Part shown: in pieces, positions 55,457 to 63,595 of the stretch
Numbering within the stretch: position 1 is the stretch's first letter
Layout of the letters: every line of letters begins with the position of its first letter
Assembly: GCA_903920455.1 (NCBI GenBank)
Contig: CAIXLY010000077.1
Span: 1 to 64,000, forward strand
Length of the DNA stretch: 64,000 nt
DNA from: an uncultured bacterium
GTDB taxonomy: Bacteria > Bacteroidota > Bacteroidia > Chitinophagales > Chitinophagaceae
Direction: 5' to 3'
Translations under genes and position numbers: made by a program
The notes under the pieces: generated by a model
What the model saw: the letters and a program-made list of their open reading frames with translations, nothing else
What the model was told of the DNA's origin: nothing
The model's database searches: none

Positions 55457-56620
55457 ATGGCTAAAAGAGATTATTACGAGATACTTGGTGTTGCTAAATC
55501 TGCTTCGGCAGACGAAATAAAAAAGGCTTACCGCAAAGTGGCAATGCAGTTTCACCCTGACAGAAATCCAGGCGATAAGTCTGCAGAGGATAAATTTAAA
55601 GAAGCTGCTGAGGCGTATGAGGTACTAAGCGACCAAGAAAAAAAAGCACAGTATGATCGCTATGGCCATGCTGGAGTAAACTCGCGTGGAGGATTTGGTG
55701 GCGGTCAGGGTCAGGGAATGAACATGGATGATATCTTCAGCAATTTTGGAGATATTTTTGGCGATGATATTTTTGGAAGTTTCTTCGGTGGCGGCCGTCA
55801 GCGTAGTGGTGGCGGTAAGTCTAGAGGAACAAGAGGAAGCAACCTGCGCATCAAACTTAAAATGAATTATGAGGAGATTGCAAAGGGTGCAAGCAAGACG
55901 GTAAAAGTTAAAAAATATACTGGATGTAACTCATGTGGGGGTTCAGGTGCTAAGGATAAAAGTTCCGTGCAGAGCTGTGGAACTTGTGGAGGAAGCGGCC
56001 AGGTGAGAAAAGTGACCAATACCTTTCTTGGTCAAATGCAAACAGTAGGTACTTGCCCAACGTGCAACGGGGAAGGATCAACCATCACCAGCAAGTGTAC
56101 CAATTGTAAAGGTGAGGGGAGGGTATATACAGAAGAGACCATTTCAATCGATATCCCTGCAGGCGTTCAGGATGGAATGCAGCTCAGTTTAAGCGGCAAG
56201 GGAAACACAGGCGAACGTGGGGGAGCTCCTGGCGACCTAATCGTTTTGATTGAAGAAGAGCCCCACGCAGAGTTGCAGCGAGATAGTCTCAATGTTATTT
56301 TTGATATGCACATCAGTTTCCCTGATGCTGTTTTTGGTGCAAATCTTGAAGTGCCAACCATTGACGGCAGGGCTAAAATTAAAATTCCTCCAGGAACGCA
56401 AAGTGGAAAAATATTTAGACTAAAGGGCAAAGGGTTTCCTTCAATTAATTCTTATGAGAAAGGGGATCAGTTGATTCATGTGAATGTATGGACTCCTCAA
56501 GAGTTGTCTGCAGATGAAAAAGTAATGGTTGAGAAGATGAAGGATTCCAAGAATTTTCAACCACATCCAGAAAAAAACGAAAAGAGCTTTTTCACTAAGA
56601 TGAAAGAGATGTTTGGATAG
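55457..56620 (+). CDS. dnaJ: Chaperone DnaJ (type I J protein)
   Basis: This 387-residue Hsp40 has a J domain ([38 protein letters not shown], with the HPD triad), a Gly/Phe-rich linker ([25 protein letters not shown]) and a zinc-binding region with four CxxCxGxG repeats ([32 protein letters not shown]). The C-terminal substrate-binding domains follow ([28 protein letters not shown]). It stimulates DnaK ATPase. It is cotranscribed with grpE and convergent with hpt, 17 nt away. Confidence 0.97.
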   Translation: MAKRDYYEILGVAKSASADEIKKAYRKVAMQFHPDRNPGDKSAEDKFKEAAEAYEVLSDQEKKAQYDRYGHAGVNSRGGFGGGQGQGMNMDDIFSNFGDIFGDDIFGSFFGGGRQRSGGGKSRGTRGSNLRIKLKMNYEEIAKGASKTVKVKKYTGCNSCGGSGAKDKSSVQSCGTCGGSGQVRKVTNTFLGQMQTVGTCPTCNGEGSTITSKCTNCKGEGRVYTEETISIDIPAGVQDGMQLSLSGKGNTGERGGAPGDLIVLIEEEPHAELQRDSLNVIFDMHISFPDAVFGANLEVPTIDGRAKIKIPPGTQSGKIFRLKGKGFPSINSYEKGDQLIHVNVWTPQELSADEKVMVEKMKDSKNFQPHPEKNEKSFFTKMKEMFG

Positions 56621-56637
56621 GAGATCTCTGAATAATC

Positions 56638-57171
56638 TTATTCTGTAATCTGTAGGATCTCGTTCATGTTTCTGCCCAATCCATTGTAATCCAGGCCATA
56701 CCCAACTACAAAAAGGTCCGGTATTTCAAATCCAAGGTAATCGATCTGTATCGGGTACTGGGTGGCTTCTTTCTTATGCAGTAAGGCGCATATTTTTATC
56801 GAGCTCGGACTCTGCGAGAGTAGTTCCGGCAATAGATAGTGCATGGTTTCACCGGTATCAATAATGTCTTCGATAATAATAATATCCTTGTTCTGAAGGC
56901 TATTCTCCAGTCCGATCGTTGCAGTCACTTTTCCTGTTGAGGAGGTGCCGTCATATGAAGACAGCTTTATAAAGCTGATTTCAGCAGGAACGGTAATCTG
57001 TTTGAATAAGTCTGATGCAAAAACAAAGGCCCCATTTAATATCGCAATGAAAACGGGTTGCTTGTTCCGGTAATCTTCATTGATTGATGCTGCTATTTCA
57101 TTTACTCTCTTACTGATCTCTTCTCTGGAAATATAGGGTGTAAAATTCTTGTCAAGGATCAACTGATTCAT
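56638..57171 (-). CDS. hpt: Hypoxanthine phosphoribosyltransferase
   Basis: This 177-residue purine salvage enzyme converts hypoxanthine (and possibly guanine) plus PRPP to the nucleotide. The PRPP-binding loop DIIIIEDIIDTGETMHYLL is diagnostic, preceded by AILNGAFVFASDLFKQI and the flexible loop KLSSYDGTSSTGKV. FEIPDLFVVGYGLDYNGLGRN gives the purine-binding end. It is the last gene of a minus-strand run, 4 nt after the glucosaminidase gene; that pairing is probably transcriptional convenience. Confidence 0.95.
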   Translation of the reverse strand: MNQLILDKNFTPYISREEISKRVNEIAASINEDYRNKQPVFIAILNGAFVFASDLFKQITVPAEISFIKLSSYDGTSSTGKVTATIGLENSLQNKDIIIIEDIIDTGETMHYLLPELLSQSPSSIKICALLHKKEATQYPIQIDYLGFEIPDLFVVGYGLDYNGLGRNMNEILQITE

Positions 57172-57175
57172 GATC

Positions 57176-58021
57176 TTATTTTGTGATCTTTATTTTTTGT
57201 CCCACTTGTAGGCGATCGCTTTTCATCGAATTTGCTTTTTTAATCGCGGGTATGCTCACATGATACTTCTGTGAAATGGAAGAGAGGGAGTCACCCTTTT
57301 TTACAATATGCACTTTGTGGCGTTGATTGCGCTTAAAATGAAACTTGCTCAGTATATTTTTTCTGGCATGCTCTTCACCAACAGAAGCATCCTCTTTCTC
57401 GCTGTTGTTGGATAGCGGAGGTGAAACCTGGGTGCTGAGTTTTGAAAGATATTCATTAAGCTTTTCCTCATCGTTTTCTTCAGCGATACTATTGATTGCA
57501 TCGAGTGAGTAATTCTCGATATACTTGATGAGTTGTTGTGGATAGGTAGGACTGGTTGCATAGCCAGCTTTTTTTAATCCCCAAGCCCAAGCCTTGTAGT
57601 CATCTTGATCATATTCAAAAAGGAATGCATAACGGGGTTGCGACTTCAAATAATTAGAGTGATCAAGATAGGACGCTTCCGCATTGTCATATTTTCTAAA
57701 GCATTCGCCTTCCGCATCATCATCATGATACACCTTCTCGCCAGTCCAACTGCTTTTGCATTTAATCCCAAAATGATTATTTGATCTCAAAACAAGATCG
57801 CTTAGTCCAGCTCCAGTTTCCAGAAGCCCTTGGGCTAGTTTGATTGATGCAGGAACTCCTGTCCTGTTCATTTCTTTTGCTGCGAGAGGGGCATATGTTT
57901 TGATGTACTTGACGATGGCTTCAGATGACTCTGGTTGAGCAAAAGCCATTTTTCCTGAAAACATGCTCAGGCAGAAGATGGCTATTTGAATAAATTTTAT
58001 TGGCATTCTCTTCGTGTTCAT
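57176..58021 (-). CDS. Exported glucosaminidase-domain protein with LysM
   Basis: This 281-residue protein has a signal peptide (FIQIAIFCLSMFSGKMAFAQ; ATG 58006 is an alternative start). A mannosyl-glycoprotein endo-beta-N-acetylglucosaminidase-like (PF01832) domain covers about residues 45-180 (GVPASIKLAQGLLETGAGLSDLVLRSNNHFGIKCK, with the likely catalytic Glu in LLETGAG). A basic linker and one LysM domain follow (HIVKKGDSLSSISQKYHVSIPAIKKANSM, about 235-281). It probably cleaves peptidoglycan in the periplasm, with LysM anchoring it to glycan strands. It is 5 nt from the O-methyltransferase gene in the same operon. Confidence 0.92.
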   Translation of the reverse strand: MNTKRMPIKFIQIAIFCLSMFSGKMAFAQPESSEAIVKYIKTYAPLAAKEMNRTGVPASIKLAQGLLETGAGLSDLVLRSNNHFGIKCKSSWTGEKVYHDDDAEGECFRKYDNAEASYLDHSNYLKSQPRYAFLFEYDQDDYKAWAWGLKKAGYATSPTYPQQLIKYIENYSLDAINSIAEENDEEKLNEYLSKLSTQVSPPLSNNSEKEDASVGEEHARKNILSKFHFKRNQRHKVHIVKKGDSLSSISQKYHVSIPAIKKANSMKSDRLQVGQKIKITK

Positions 58022-58026
58022 TTCTA

Positions 58027-58665
58027 TTATTTTTTATACAAAATGGTAAGGCCGTCTCTAACAGTGAGCATTACCTTATCAACTCGGCTATCTTCTTTAA
58101 TAAAGTCATTGAATGCAGTGATCGCTTTTGCATTCTTGCCAGTAATAGTTTCTTTTAAGACCTCTCCGTGAAAAAGCACATTATCAATAATGAACCATGT
58201 CCCTGATCGCACTTTTTCGATTAGGTGCTGATAATAATTTAAGTATCCCGTTTTGTCGGCATCGATAAAAATAAGATCCCATTCTTCGTTTAGGGTTTCA
58301 AGTATTGCTGAGGCTTCTCCAACATGTACAATGATTTTTTTTTGATAATCGCTTCGTTCAATATACTGTTTGGCTTCTGCAGCATCTTCCTCCCTTTTCT
58401 CAATGGTGTGGAGTACACCATCCTCAGTAAGTCCTTTGGCGAGGCAAAGGGCGCTATATCCAACAAATGTTCCAATCTCAAGAATCCTTCTAGGCTTGAT
58501 CATTTTACTGAGCATGCTCAATAAGTTTCCTTGGAGCGGACCGCTTAGCATATGCGCTTCGGGGTGTTCCAGCAGGGTAGCAGCATGGATCTCATTCAGC
58601 AGCTCATCCTTGTTAGGGCTGTGTCTGAGTGCATAGTCATTGGCTGATTGAAGAATGAAGTCCAT
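58027..58665 (-). CDS. SAM-dependent O-methyltransferase (catechol/caffeoyl-CoA type)
   Basis: This 212-residue class I methyltransferase of the PF01596 family has the SAM motif RILEIGTFVGYSALCLAKGL and metal-binding residues in DLIFIDADKTGYLNYYQHLIEKVRSGTWFIIDNVLFHG (IDADK and DNVL). Small bacterial members methylate catechols or other hydroxylated aromatics, and several have unknown substrates. A TTTG-N20-TAATTTTA promoter candidate lies immediately upstream, so it likely starts the transcript that continues into the glucosaminidase and hpt genes. Confidence 0.9.
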   Translation of the reverse strand: MDFILQSANDYALRHSPNKDELLNEIHAATLLEHPEAHMLSGPLQGNLLSMLSKMIKPRRILEIGTFVGYSALCLAKGLTEDGVLHTIEKREEDAAEAKQYIERSDYQKKIIVHVGEASAILETLNEEWDLIFIDADKTGYLNYYQHLIEKVRSGTWFIIDNVLFHGEVLKETITGKNAKAITAFNDFIKEDSRVDKVMLTVRDGLTILYKK

Positions 58666-58675
58666 AAGAATATTG

Positions 58676-58707
58676 TAAAATTAAGCCCTTCATCCCGTAG
58701 AGGCAAA
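58676..58707 (-). promoter_or_regulatory. Candidate promoter of the O-methyltransferase operon
   Basis: On the minus strand TTTG (58707-58704), a 20-nt spacer and TAATTTTA (58683-58676) end 10 nt before the ATG. The -7 region shares the 14-mer TTAATTTTACAATA with the metX promoter. Confidence 0.5.
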
Positions 58708-58739
58708 ACGGTTTTGTTGTCAAAAAGACAAAATTTCAG

Positions 58740-60242
58740 TTATGATTCCTTTGTGGAGATCATGAATAGTCCTAAAAACGTGAGTAGCCCATTAATCAGC
58801 AGCATTTCAAACCCTATGCTATACCCATTAAACCAAGTGGCTGCATTTTTTGAAAGTATATAACATAGGGCGGGTGCAATTAGACAAATTGCTGTAACCC
58901 TATATCCACTGGCCAATCTTCTTTTTGTCAATATCCCAAATCCAAACAGGCCGAGCAGCGGACCATAAGTATATCCAGCAAGATCCAGAATAATCCCGAT
59001 AATAGATTTGTTGTCAATCCACTTGAAGATCATGATGCACACTAAAAAAATTATTGCAAAACTCAGGTGTACAAAAATTCTGGTTTTCTTTTGTGCTGCT
59101 TCGGAGAGGCCTTCTTTTCTTCTTATGCCTAGGATATCAATGCAAAACGTAGAGGTTAGCGCGGTGAGCGCCCCATCCGCACTAGGGAATAATGCAGAGA
59201 TGAGTGCAATGATGAATATTATACCAATTGCCGGTGGGAGGTGAAAAAGGGCAATGGTTGGGAAAAGATCATCTCCAATGACATTCTTTCCTTGGAACAG
59301 CAGTTGCTTCCCATCATACAACGCGCCTTTGTCAAGCATGTATAAATATAGGAGTCCACCTAGGAAAAGAAAGAGCAAATTCACAATCACCATGGTTATA
59401 GTGAACGTCATGATGTTCTTCTGTGAATCTTTCATGTTGCTTACACTGATATTCTTCTGCATCATTTCTTGATCCAATCCAGTCATGGCAATTGCAATCA
59501 CTGCCCCGCCAAGAAGATTTTTCAGGAAATATGATTTGCTGTTGATATCATAATTAAAGAGTCTGGTTAGTCCCTTTTCATTCATGATCGAAAAAGCACT
59601 GGTCATGGAAAGGTCCATCGTTGATAAAATATATACAAGACAGATGACCAATCCAATCAGCATAAAGCTTGTTTGAAGCATATCTGTATAAACGATTGTT
59701 TTTACACCACCCTCGAAAGTATAGAGCAGGATCATGAGCAATATCAACGCTGTTGTGGCAATGAAAGGCACACCCATTTGATCGAGGATAAAAATCTGCA
59801 ACACATTGATCACAAGAAATAACCTGGCGGTAGCGCCTGCCGTTCGTGATAGAATAAAAAACAGTGCTCCAGTTTTGTAGGCCTCCTTTCCAAAGCGCTG
59901 TTCTAAATAATGATAGATGGAGGTCAGTCTCAGTTTATAGTAGATGGGGATCAGGATAAAGGCTATGGCGGCATAGCCAAATATATAACCCAAGACTACC
60001 TGGAAGTAGCCAAATCCCTGATATCCAGCTCCACTAAGGTTGCCTACAGTTCCTGGTACCGAAACAAAAGTTACTCCGGAGAGTGAGGTGCCAATCATTC
60101 CAAAGGCAACCAGCATCCAATTTGAGCTTCGGTTCCCGATGAAAAACGATTCATTCGTGGCGTTCCTGGAGGTATAATAGGCTACGCCCAGGAGTAGTAA
60201 AAAATATCCGATGACGAAGATAAAAAGTAGGATGGGTGACAT
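58740..60242 (-). CDS. Sodium:solute symporter (SSS family)
   Basis: This 500-residue integral membrane protein has about 13 hydrophobic helices. The preferred start ATG 60242 (MSPILLFIFVIGYFLLLLGVAYYTSRNATNESFFIGNR) matches the SSS family; the listed ORF start adds 22 unlikely residues. The sodium-binding/core helix segment GMIGTSLSGVTFVSVPGTVGNLSGAGYQGFGYFQVVLGY and the helix ALISALFPSADGALTALTSTF are typical. The solute is unknown. It is 74 nt upstream of the O-methyltransferase gene and divergent from recN. Confidence 0.92.
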   Translation of the reverse strand: MSPILLFIFVIGYFLLLLGVAYYTSRNATNESFFIGNRSSNWMLVAFGMIGTSLSGVTFVSVPGTVGNLSGAGYQGFGYFQVVLGYIFGYAAIAFILIPIYYKLRLTSIYHYLEQRFGKEAYKTGALFFILSRTAGATARLFLVINVLQIFILDQMGVPFIATTALILLMILLYTFEGGVKTIVYTDMLQTSFMLIGLVICLVYILSTMDLSMTSAFSIMNEKGLTRLFNYDINSKSYFLKNLLGGAVIAIAMTGLDQEMMQKNISVSNMKDSQKNIMTFTITMVIVNLLFLFLGGLLYLYMLDKGALYDGKQLLFQGKNVIGDDLFPTIALFHLPPAIGIIFIIALISALFPSADGALTALTSTFCIDILGIRRKEGLSEAAQKKTRIFVHLSFAIIFLVCIMIFKWIDNKSIIGIILDLAGYTYGPLLGLFGFGILTKRRLASGYRVTAICLIAPALCYILSKNAATWFNGYSIGFEMLLINGLLTFLGLFMISTKES

Positions 60243-60376
60243 AAGGCTGAGTTCTGGGCGGAAGTTAATGATTTTAAAAAAAATCAAGCATTCTTCGTCA
60301 ATTATCAAGGGGCAAAAAAGCTCACAGGAGGTGTTTTTTCTTTAAAATGATTTGTTCATTCTAGCTTCAATCATAT

Positions 60377-60384
60377 TACTTTTG
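60377..60384 (+). promoter_or_regulatory. Candidate recN -7 box close to the start codon
   Basis: TACTTTTG exactly matches TAnnTTTG and ends 5 nt before the recN ATG; TTTG at 60351-60354 lies 22 nt upstream as a possible -33 element. Confidence 0.5.
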
Positions 60385-60389
60385 GGAAT

Positions 60390-62042
60390 ATGTTGCACCG
60401 GCTTTTCATACAGAACTACGCCATCATTTCACAGCTTGAAATTTCTTTTGCAGATGGATTGATCATCATCACTGGAGAAACTGGTGCGGGCAAGAGTATA
60501 GTGATGGGGGCTCTTGGCTTGGCACTTGGCGACAGGGCAGATTTGGCGCAGATGCGTGACAAAGAAAAGAAAACAATTATTGAAGCCACATTTAAGTTAA
60601 TGCCCCCCGCTTCGCTCAAACAAATTTTTTCCGAAGCAGATATCGATCTTGACGACGAGGTGATTATTAGAAGAGAAATACAATCTGGTGGAAAGTCAAG
60701 GGCTTTCATCAACGATACACCTGCTAGTCTTTCCCAAGTGCAAGCGGTAGCTTCAATGTTGGTTGATCTTCATCAGCAATTTGATACACTAGAATTAGGC
60801 AATAAAAATTTTCAGAGGTTGTTGCTGGATGCCAGGGCAGATGCGCTTACACTCATGGATCAATATGGTGTATTGTATTCTCGCTATAGTGGCTTGCAAA
60901 AAAAAATACAAGCACTGGCCCAACTTCTTCTCAAAGCACAGGAGGAAAAAGAGTACAAATTGTTTCTCTTAACAGAACTGGAAGACCTTAACTGGTCGGT
61001 AGGTGAGGGTAAGTTGTTGGAGGATGAACTGAATATACTTTCTCATGCAGAGCAGATTAAGTCAGGTATAGGCAAGGTTTCTTTTTCCTTGAGTGAAGGC
61101 GATCTTCCATTAATACCCCAATTCAAATCACTTGTGTCTCAGCTACAAGCAGTCGCGCCATACCACCCATTGCTACCATCGTTGATTGACCGACTTGAAT
61201 CTTCCTATGTAGAAATAAAAGATATTCATCGTGAGCTAGCATCATTGCTTGATGGAATAACTGTGGATGAAAAGAAAATTGAGCAGTTGAATGAACGCAT
61301 TGCACTGGCCCAACGCATTTCGAAAAAACATGGTTTGTTGGATCTTGATCAGTTGGTGGAAACAAGAGAATCTCTCAGAGTTGTGATTGATCAATTTGAG
61401 GGAAGCAGGGATGAGTTGATAACACTTGAGAAAGAAATAGAATCACTACAGGTTGCTGCTGTTAACTTGGCTCAGCAGCTGCATGAAAAAAGAAAAAAGC
61501 AGGTTCCAATTTTAGAGAAGTCTACCAAGGAGCTGTTAACCAGGGTGGGGATGCCCAATGCAGTATTGAAGATTGAATTAAAGCAGGTGGCATTATCTGC
61601 TGCAGGGATTGATGAAGTTTCATTCTTGTTTGACGCCAATAAAAGTGGACAATTTGAGCCGCTTCAGAAGGTTGCGAGTGGCGGTGAATTGAGTAGACTG
61701 ATGTTGGTGCTTAAATCGCTTGTTGCTGGCTCTTTGGAGACGCCAACACTTATATTTGATGAGATTGATAGCGGAATCAGTGGGGAGGCCGCCAAGCAGG
61801 TTGGTGTACTTATGGATGAGCTTTCTGATGTTCATCAACTTATTGCCATTACCCATCAACCTCAGATTGCTGCAAGGGCAGATCAACATCTTTATGTATT
61901 CAAACACGAGCGTGATCAAACAATTACAACTGGTATAAAGGTATTGGAGGCGGAAGAGCGCGTGATGGCAATCGCCAAGATGCTGTCTGGAGAGAAGCCT
62001 GGCGAATCTGCATTGGCTACTGCAAGAGAGATGATGAAATGA
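60390..62042 (+). CDS. recN: DNA repair protein RecN
   Basis: This 550-residue SMC-like ATPase acts in double-strand-break repair. The N-terminal head is MLHRLFIQNYAIISQLEISFADGLIIITGETGAGKSIVMGAL (Walker A GETGAGKS). A coiled-coil arm spans about residues 155-370, and the C-terminal head has the signature KVASGGELSRLMLVLKSL and Walker B TLIFDEIDSGISGEAAKQV. Length and order are canonical. Confidence 0.97.
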   Translation: MLHRLFIQNYAIISQLEISFADGLIIITGETGAGKSIVMGALGLALGDRADLAQMRDKEKKTIIEATFKLMPPASLKQIFSEADIDLDDEVIIRREIQSGGKSRAFINDTPASLSQVQAVASMLVDLHQQFDTLELGNKNFQRLLLDARADALTLMDQYGVLYSRYSGLQKKIQALAQLLLKAQEEKEYKLFLLTELEDLNWSVGEGKLLEDELNILSHAEQIKSGIGKVSFSLSEGDLPLIPQFKSLVSQLQAVAPYHPLLPSLIDRLESSYVEIKDIHRELASLLDGITVDEKKIEQLNERIALAQRISKKHGLLDLDQLVETRESLRVVIDQFEGSRDELITLEKEIESLQVAAVNLAQQLHEKRKKQVPILEKSTKELLTRVGMPNAVLKIELKQVALSAAGIDEVSFLFDANKSGQFEPLQKVASGGELSRLMLVLKSLVAGSLETPTLIFDEIDSGISGEAAKQVGVLMDELSDVHQLIAITHQPQIAARADQHLYVFKHERDQTITTGIKVLEAEERVMAIAKMLSGEKPGESALATAREMMK

Positions 62043-62107
62043 GATGAGGATAACAAGACGTCTCACGTCTGATTTCTCATTATCTTTACCCCCAAAATAA
62101 TTCTCCC

Positions 62108-62938
62108 ATGTCCAATCAACTGCTTAAAGGAAAGAAAGGAATCATCTTTGGCGCCCTTGATGAAAAATCAATTGCCTGGAAGACTGCCCTTGAGTGTCAT
62201 GCACAAGGCGCTCAGCTTGTTTTAACAAACGCACCAGTTGCCCTAAGGATGGGTGAAATCAATAAACTTGCTGAATTGGTAAATGCCCCTGTAATTGGAG
62301 CAGATGTAGTGAACATGGATGATCTCAAAAACCTTTTTGAGCAAAGCATGAAGCATTTTGGTGGTGGGATTGATTTTATCCTGCACTCCATCGGCATGAG
62401 CTTGAATGTTAGAAAAGGAAAGCATTACACTGAAATGGATTATGGATTCAATCAAAAGACGCTTGATATCTCTGCAATGTCACTTCATCGTGTGTTGAGA
62501 ACAGCTTGGGACTTAGACGCACTGAATGAATCGGGTAGTGTTGTTGCACTTACCTATATCGCTGCACAGCGTGTATTCCCCGACTATAACGAAATGGCTG
62601 ATGCTAAGGCACTGTTGGAAAGTGTTACGCGCAGCTTTGGTTACCACTATGGCGTTAAGAAAAAAGTTAGGATCAACACCATATCACAGTCACCTACCCG
62701 TACAACTGCAGGTAGTGGAGTAAAGGGATTTGACGGGTTTGTAACCTATGCTGAAAAGATGAGTCCACTTGGTAATGCTTCAGGGGAAGATTGCGCTAAC
62801 TATTGTGTGACCATGTTTTCTGATATGACCAAGATGGTAACAATGCAAAATCTGTTTCACGATGGAGGGTTTTCCTTTACTGGGGTTACCAATGCAGTTA
62901 TTGAACAAATGGAAAATAATATACATGAACTGGATTGA
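62108..62938 (+). CDS. fabI: Enoyl-[acyl-carrier-protein] reductase (FabI type)
   Basis: This 276-residue short-chain dehydrogenase catalyses the last reduction of each fatty-acid elongation round using NAD(P)H. The opening LLKGKKGIIFGALDEKSIAWKTALECHAQGAQL is the FabI cofactor site. DFILHSIGMSLN follows, and the catalytic pair occurs in PDYNEMADAKALLES (Tyr and Lys seven residues apart). VRINTISQSPTRTTAGSGVKGF and the terminal FHDGGFSFTGV complete the pattern. The 3' end overlaps the start of the SemiSWEET gene by 14 nt. Confidence 0.96.
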   Translation: MSNQLLKGKKGIIFGALDEKSIAWKTALECHAQGAQLVLTNAPVALRMGEINKLAELVNAPVIGADVVNMDDLKNLFEQSMKHFGGGIDFILHSIGMSLNVRKGKHYTEMDYGFNQKTLDISAMSLHRVLRTAWDLDALNESGSVVALTYIAAQRVFPDYNEMADAKALLESVTRSFGYHYGVKKKVRINTISQSPTRTTAGSGVKGFDGFVTYAEKMSPLGNASGEDCANYCVTMFSDMTKMVTMQNLFHDGGFSFTGVTNAVIEQMENNIHELD

Positions 62939-63182
62939 TTACTTGGGGCTATTGGGCGTTGTCACTGGGTCGCTGACTTTTGTGCCGCAGGTTTACAAGG
63001 CTTGGATATCAAAGTCGGTGGGGGATCTTTCTATCTGGACAGTTCTTATTCTTATTTCTAATGTAGCGATTTGGTTGGTGTACGGAATTCTCAAAGATGA
63101 TTTCGCGATGGAGTTAGCCAACTCGATCATTCTAACCCTGGCGTTAGTGATGCTTTACTTCAAACTTACTTTCAAGAAATAA
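62925..63182 (+). CDS. SemiSWEET-type sugar transporter
   Basis: This 85-residue protein with three transmembrane helices is a half-SWEET (MtN3/PQ-loop) transporter: NWIDYLGLLGVVTGSLTFVPQVYKAW, with the PQ motif in FVPQVYKAW, then LSIWTVLILISNVAIWLVYGILKDDFAMELANSIILTLALVMLYFKL. Such proteins dimerise to move sugars passively. ATG 62925 fits the family length; the ORF-track start at 62862 lies deep inside fabI. The start overlaps the fabI end in another frame (14 nt), implying translational coupling. Confidence 0.9.
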   Translation: MNWIDYLGLLGVVTGSLTFVPQVYKAWISKSVGDLSIWTVLILISNVAIWLVYGILKDDFAMELANSIILTLALVMLYFKLTFKK

Positions 63183-63212
63183 TAAGAAAGCCACCAATCG
63201 GTGGCTTTCTTA
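63183..63212. terminator. Bidirectional hairpin between the SemiSWEET and DUF2795 genes
   Basis: TAAGAAAGCCACC, loop AATC, GGTGGCTTTCTTA is a perfect 13-bp stem between two convergent genes. T-rich sequence is modest on both sides. Confidence 0.7.
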
Positions 63213-63222
63213 TGTACAATTT

Positions 63223-63444
63223 TTAGTATTCATCTTCATTGAAGAAGAAGTCTTCTTGGCTTGGGTAATCTGGCCAGATATCATCTATCCCCTCGTAGAT
63301 ATCACCTTCGTCTTCAAGTTCTTGTAGGTTTTCAATTACTTCAATTGGCGCGCCACTCCGGATGCTAAAATCGATGAGTTCATCTTTTGTCGCAGGCCAA
63401 GGAGCGTCTTCTAGGTATGAGGCAAGTTCAAGTGTCCAGAACAT
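63223..63444 (-). CDS. DUF2795 family small acidic protein
   Basis: This 73-residue acidic protein begins MFWTLELASYLEDAPWPATKDELIDFSIRSGAPIEVIENLQEL, the DUF2795 pattern, and ends in a Glu/Asp-rich tail (DIWPDYPSQEDFFFNEDEY). The family is very common in Bacteroidota; its function is unknown. It has a near-perfect promoter upstream (TTTG-N19-TACTTTTG) and a hairpin downstream, so it is a single-gene transcript. Confidence 0.88.
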   Translation of the reverse strand: MFWTLELASYLEDAPWPATKDELIDFSIRSGAPIEVIENLQELEDEGDIYEGIDDIWPDYPSQEDFFFNEDEY

Positions 63445-63466
63445 AGTGCTATGTTTAGATTTTCGG

Positions 63467-63497
63467 CAAAAGTAATGGTTAATTCGATATATCCAAA
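63467..63497 (-). promoter_or_regulatory. Consensus-quality promoter of the DUF2795 gene
   Basis: On the minus strand TTTG (63497-63494), exactly 19 nt, and TACTTTTG (63474-63467) match the Bacteroidota consensus at every defined base. The ATG follows 22 nt later. This is the best-looking promoter in the window. Confidence 0.75.
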
Positions 63498-63545
63498 TGC
63501 CAAGATATCAACAGAATTATCGAACCGTAAAATGCAAATTTTCCT

Positions 63546-63577
63546 TTTGACAGGGAAAACTACATTAGCTACCTTCA
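63546..63577 (+). promoter_or_regulatory. Weak candidate promoter of the lolD-like gene
   Basis: TTTG (63546-63549), a 20-nt spacer and TACCTTCA (63570-63577), which matches four of the six defined -7 bases. Confidence 0.3.
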
Positions 63578-63595
63578 TTTCAAATTATTAACTGC

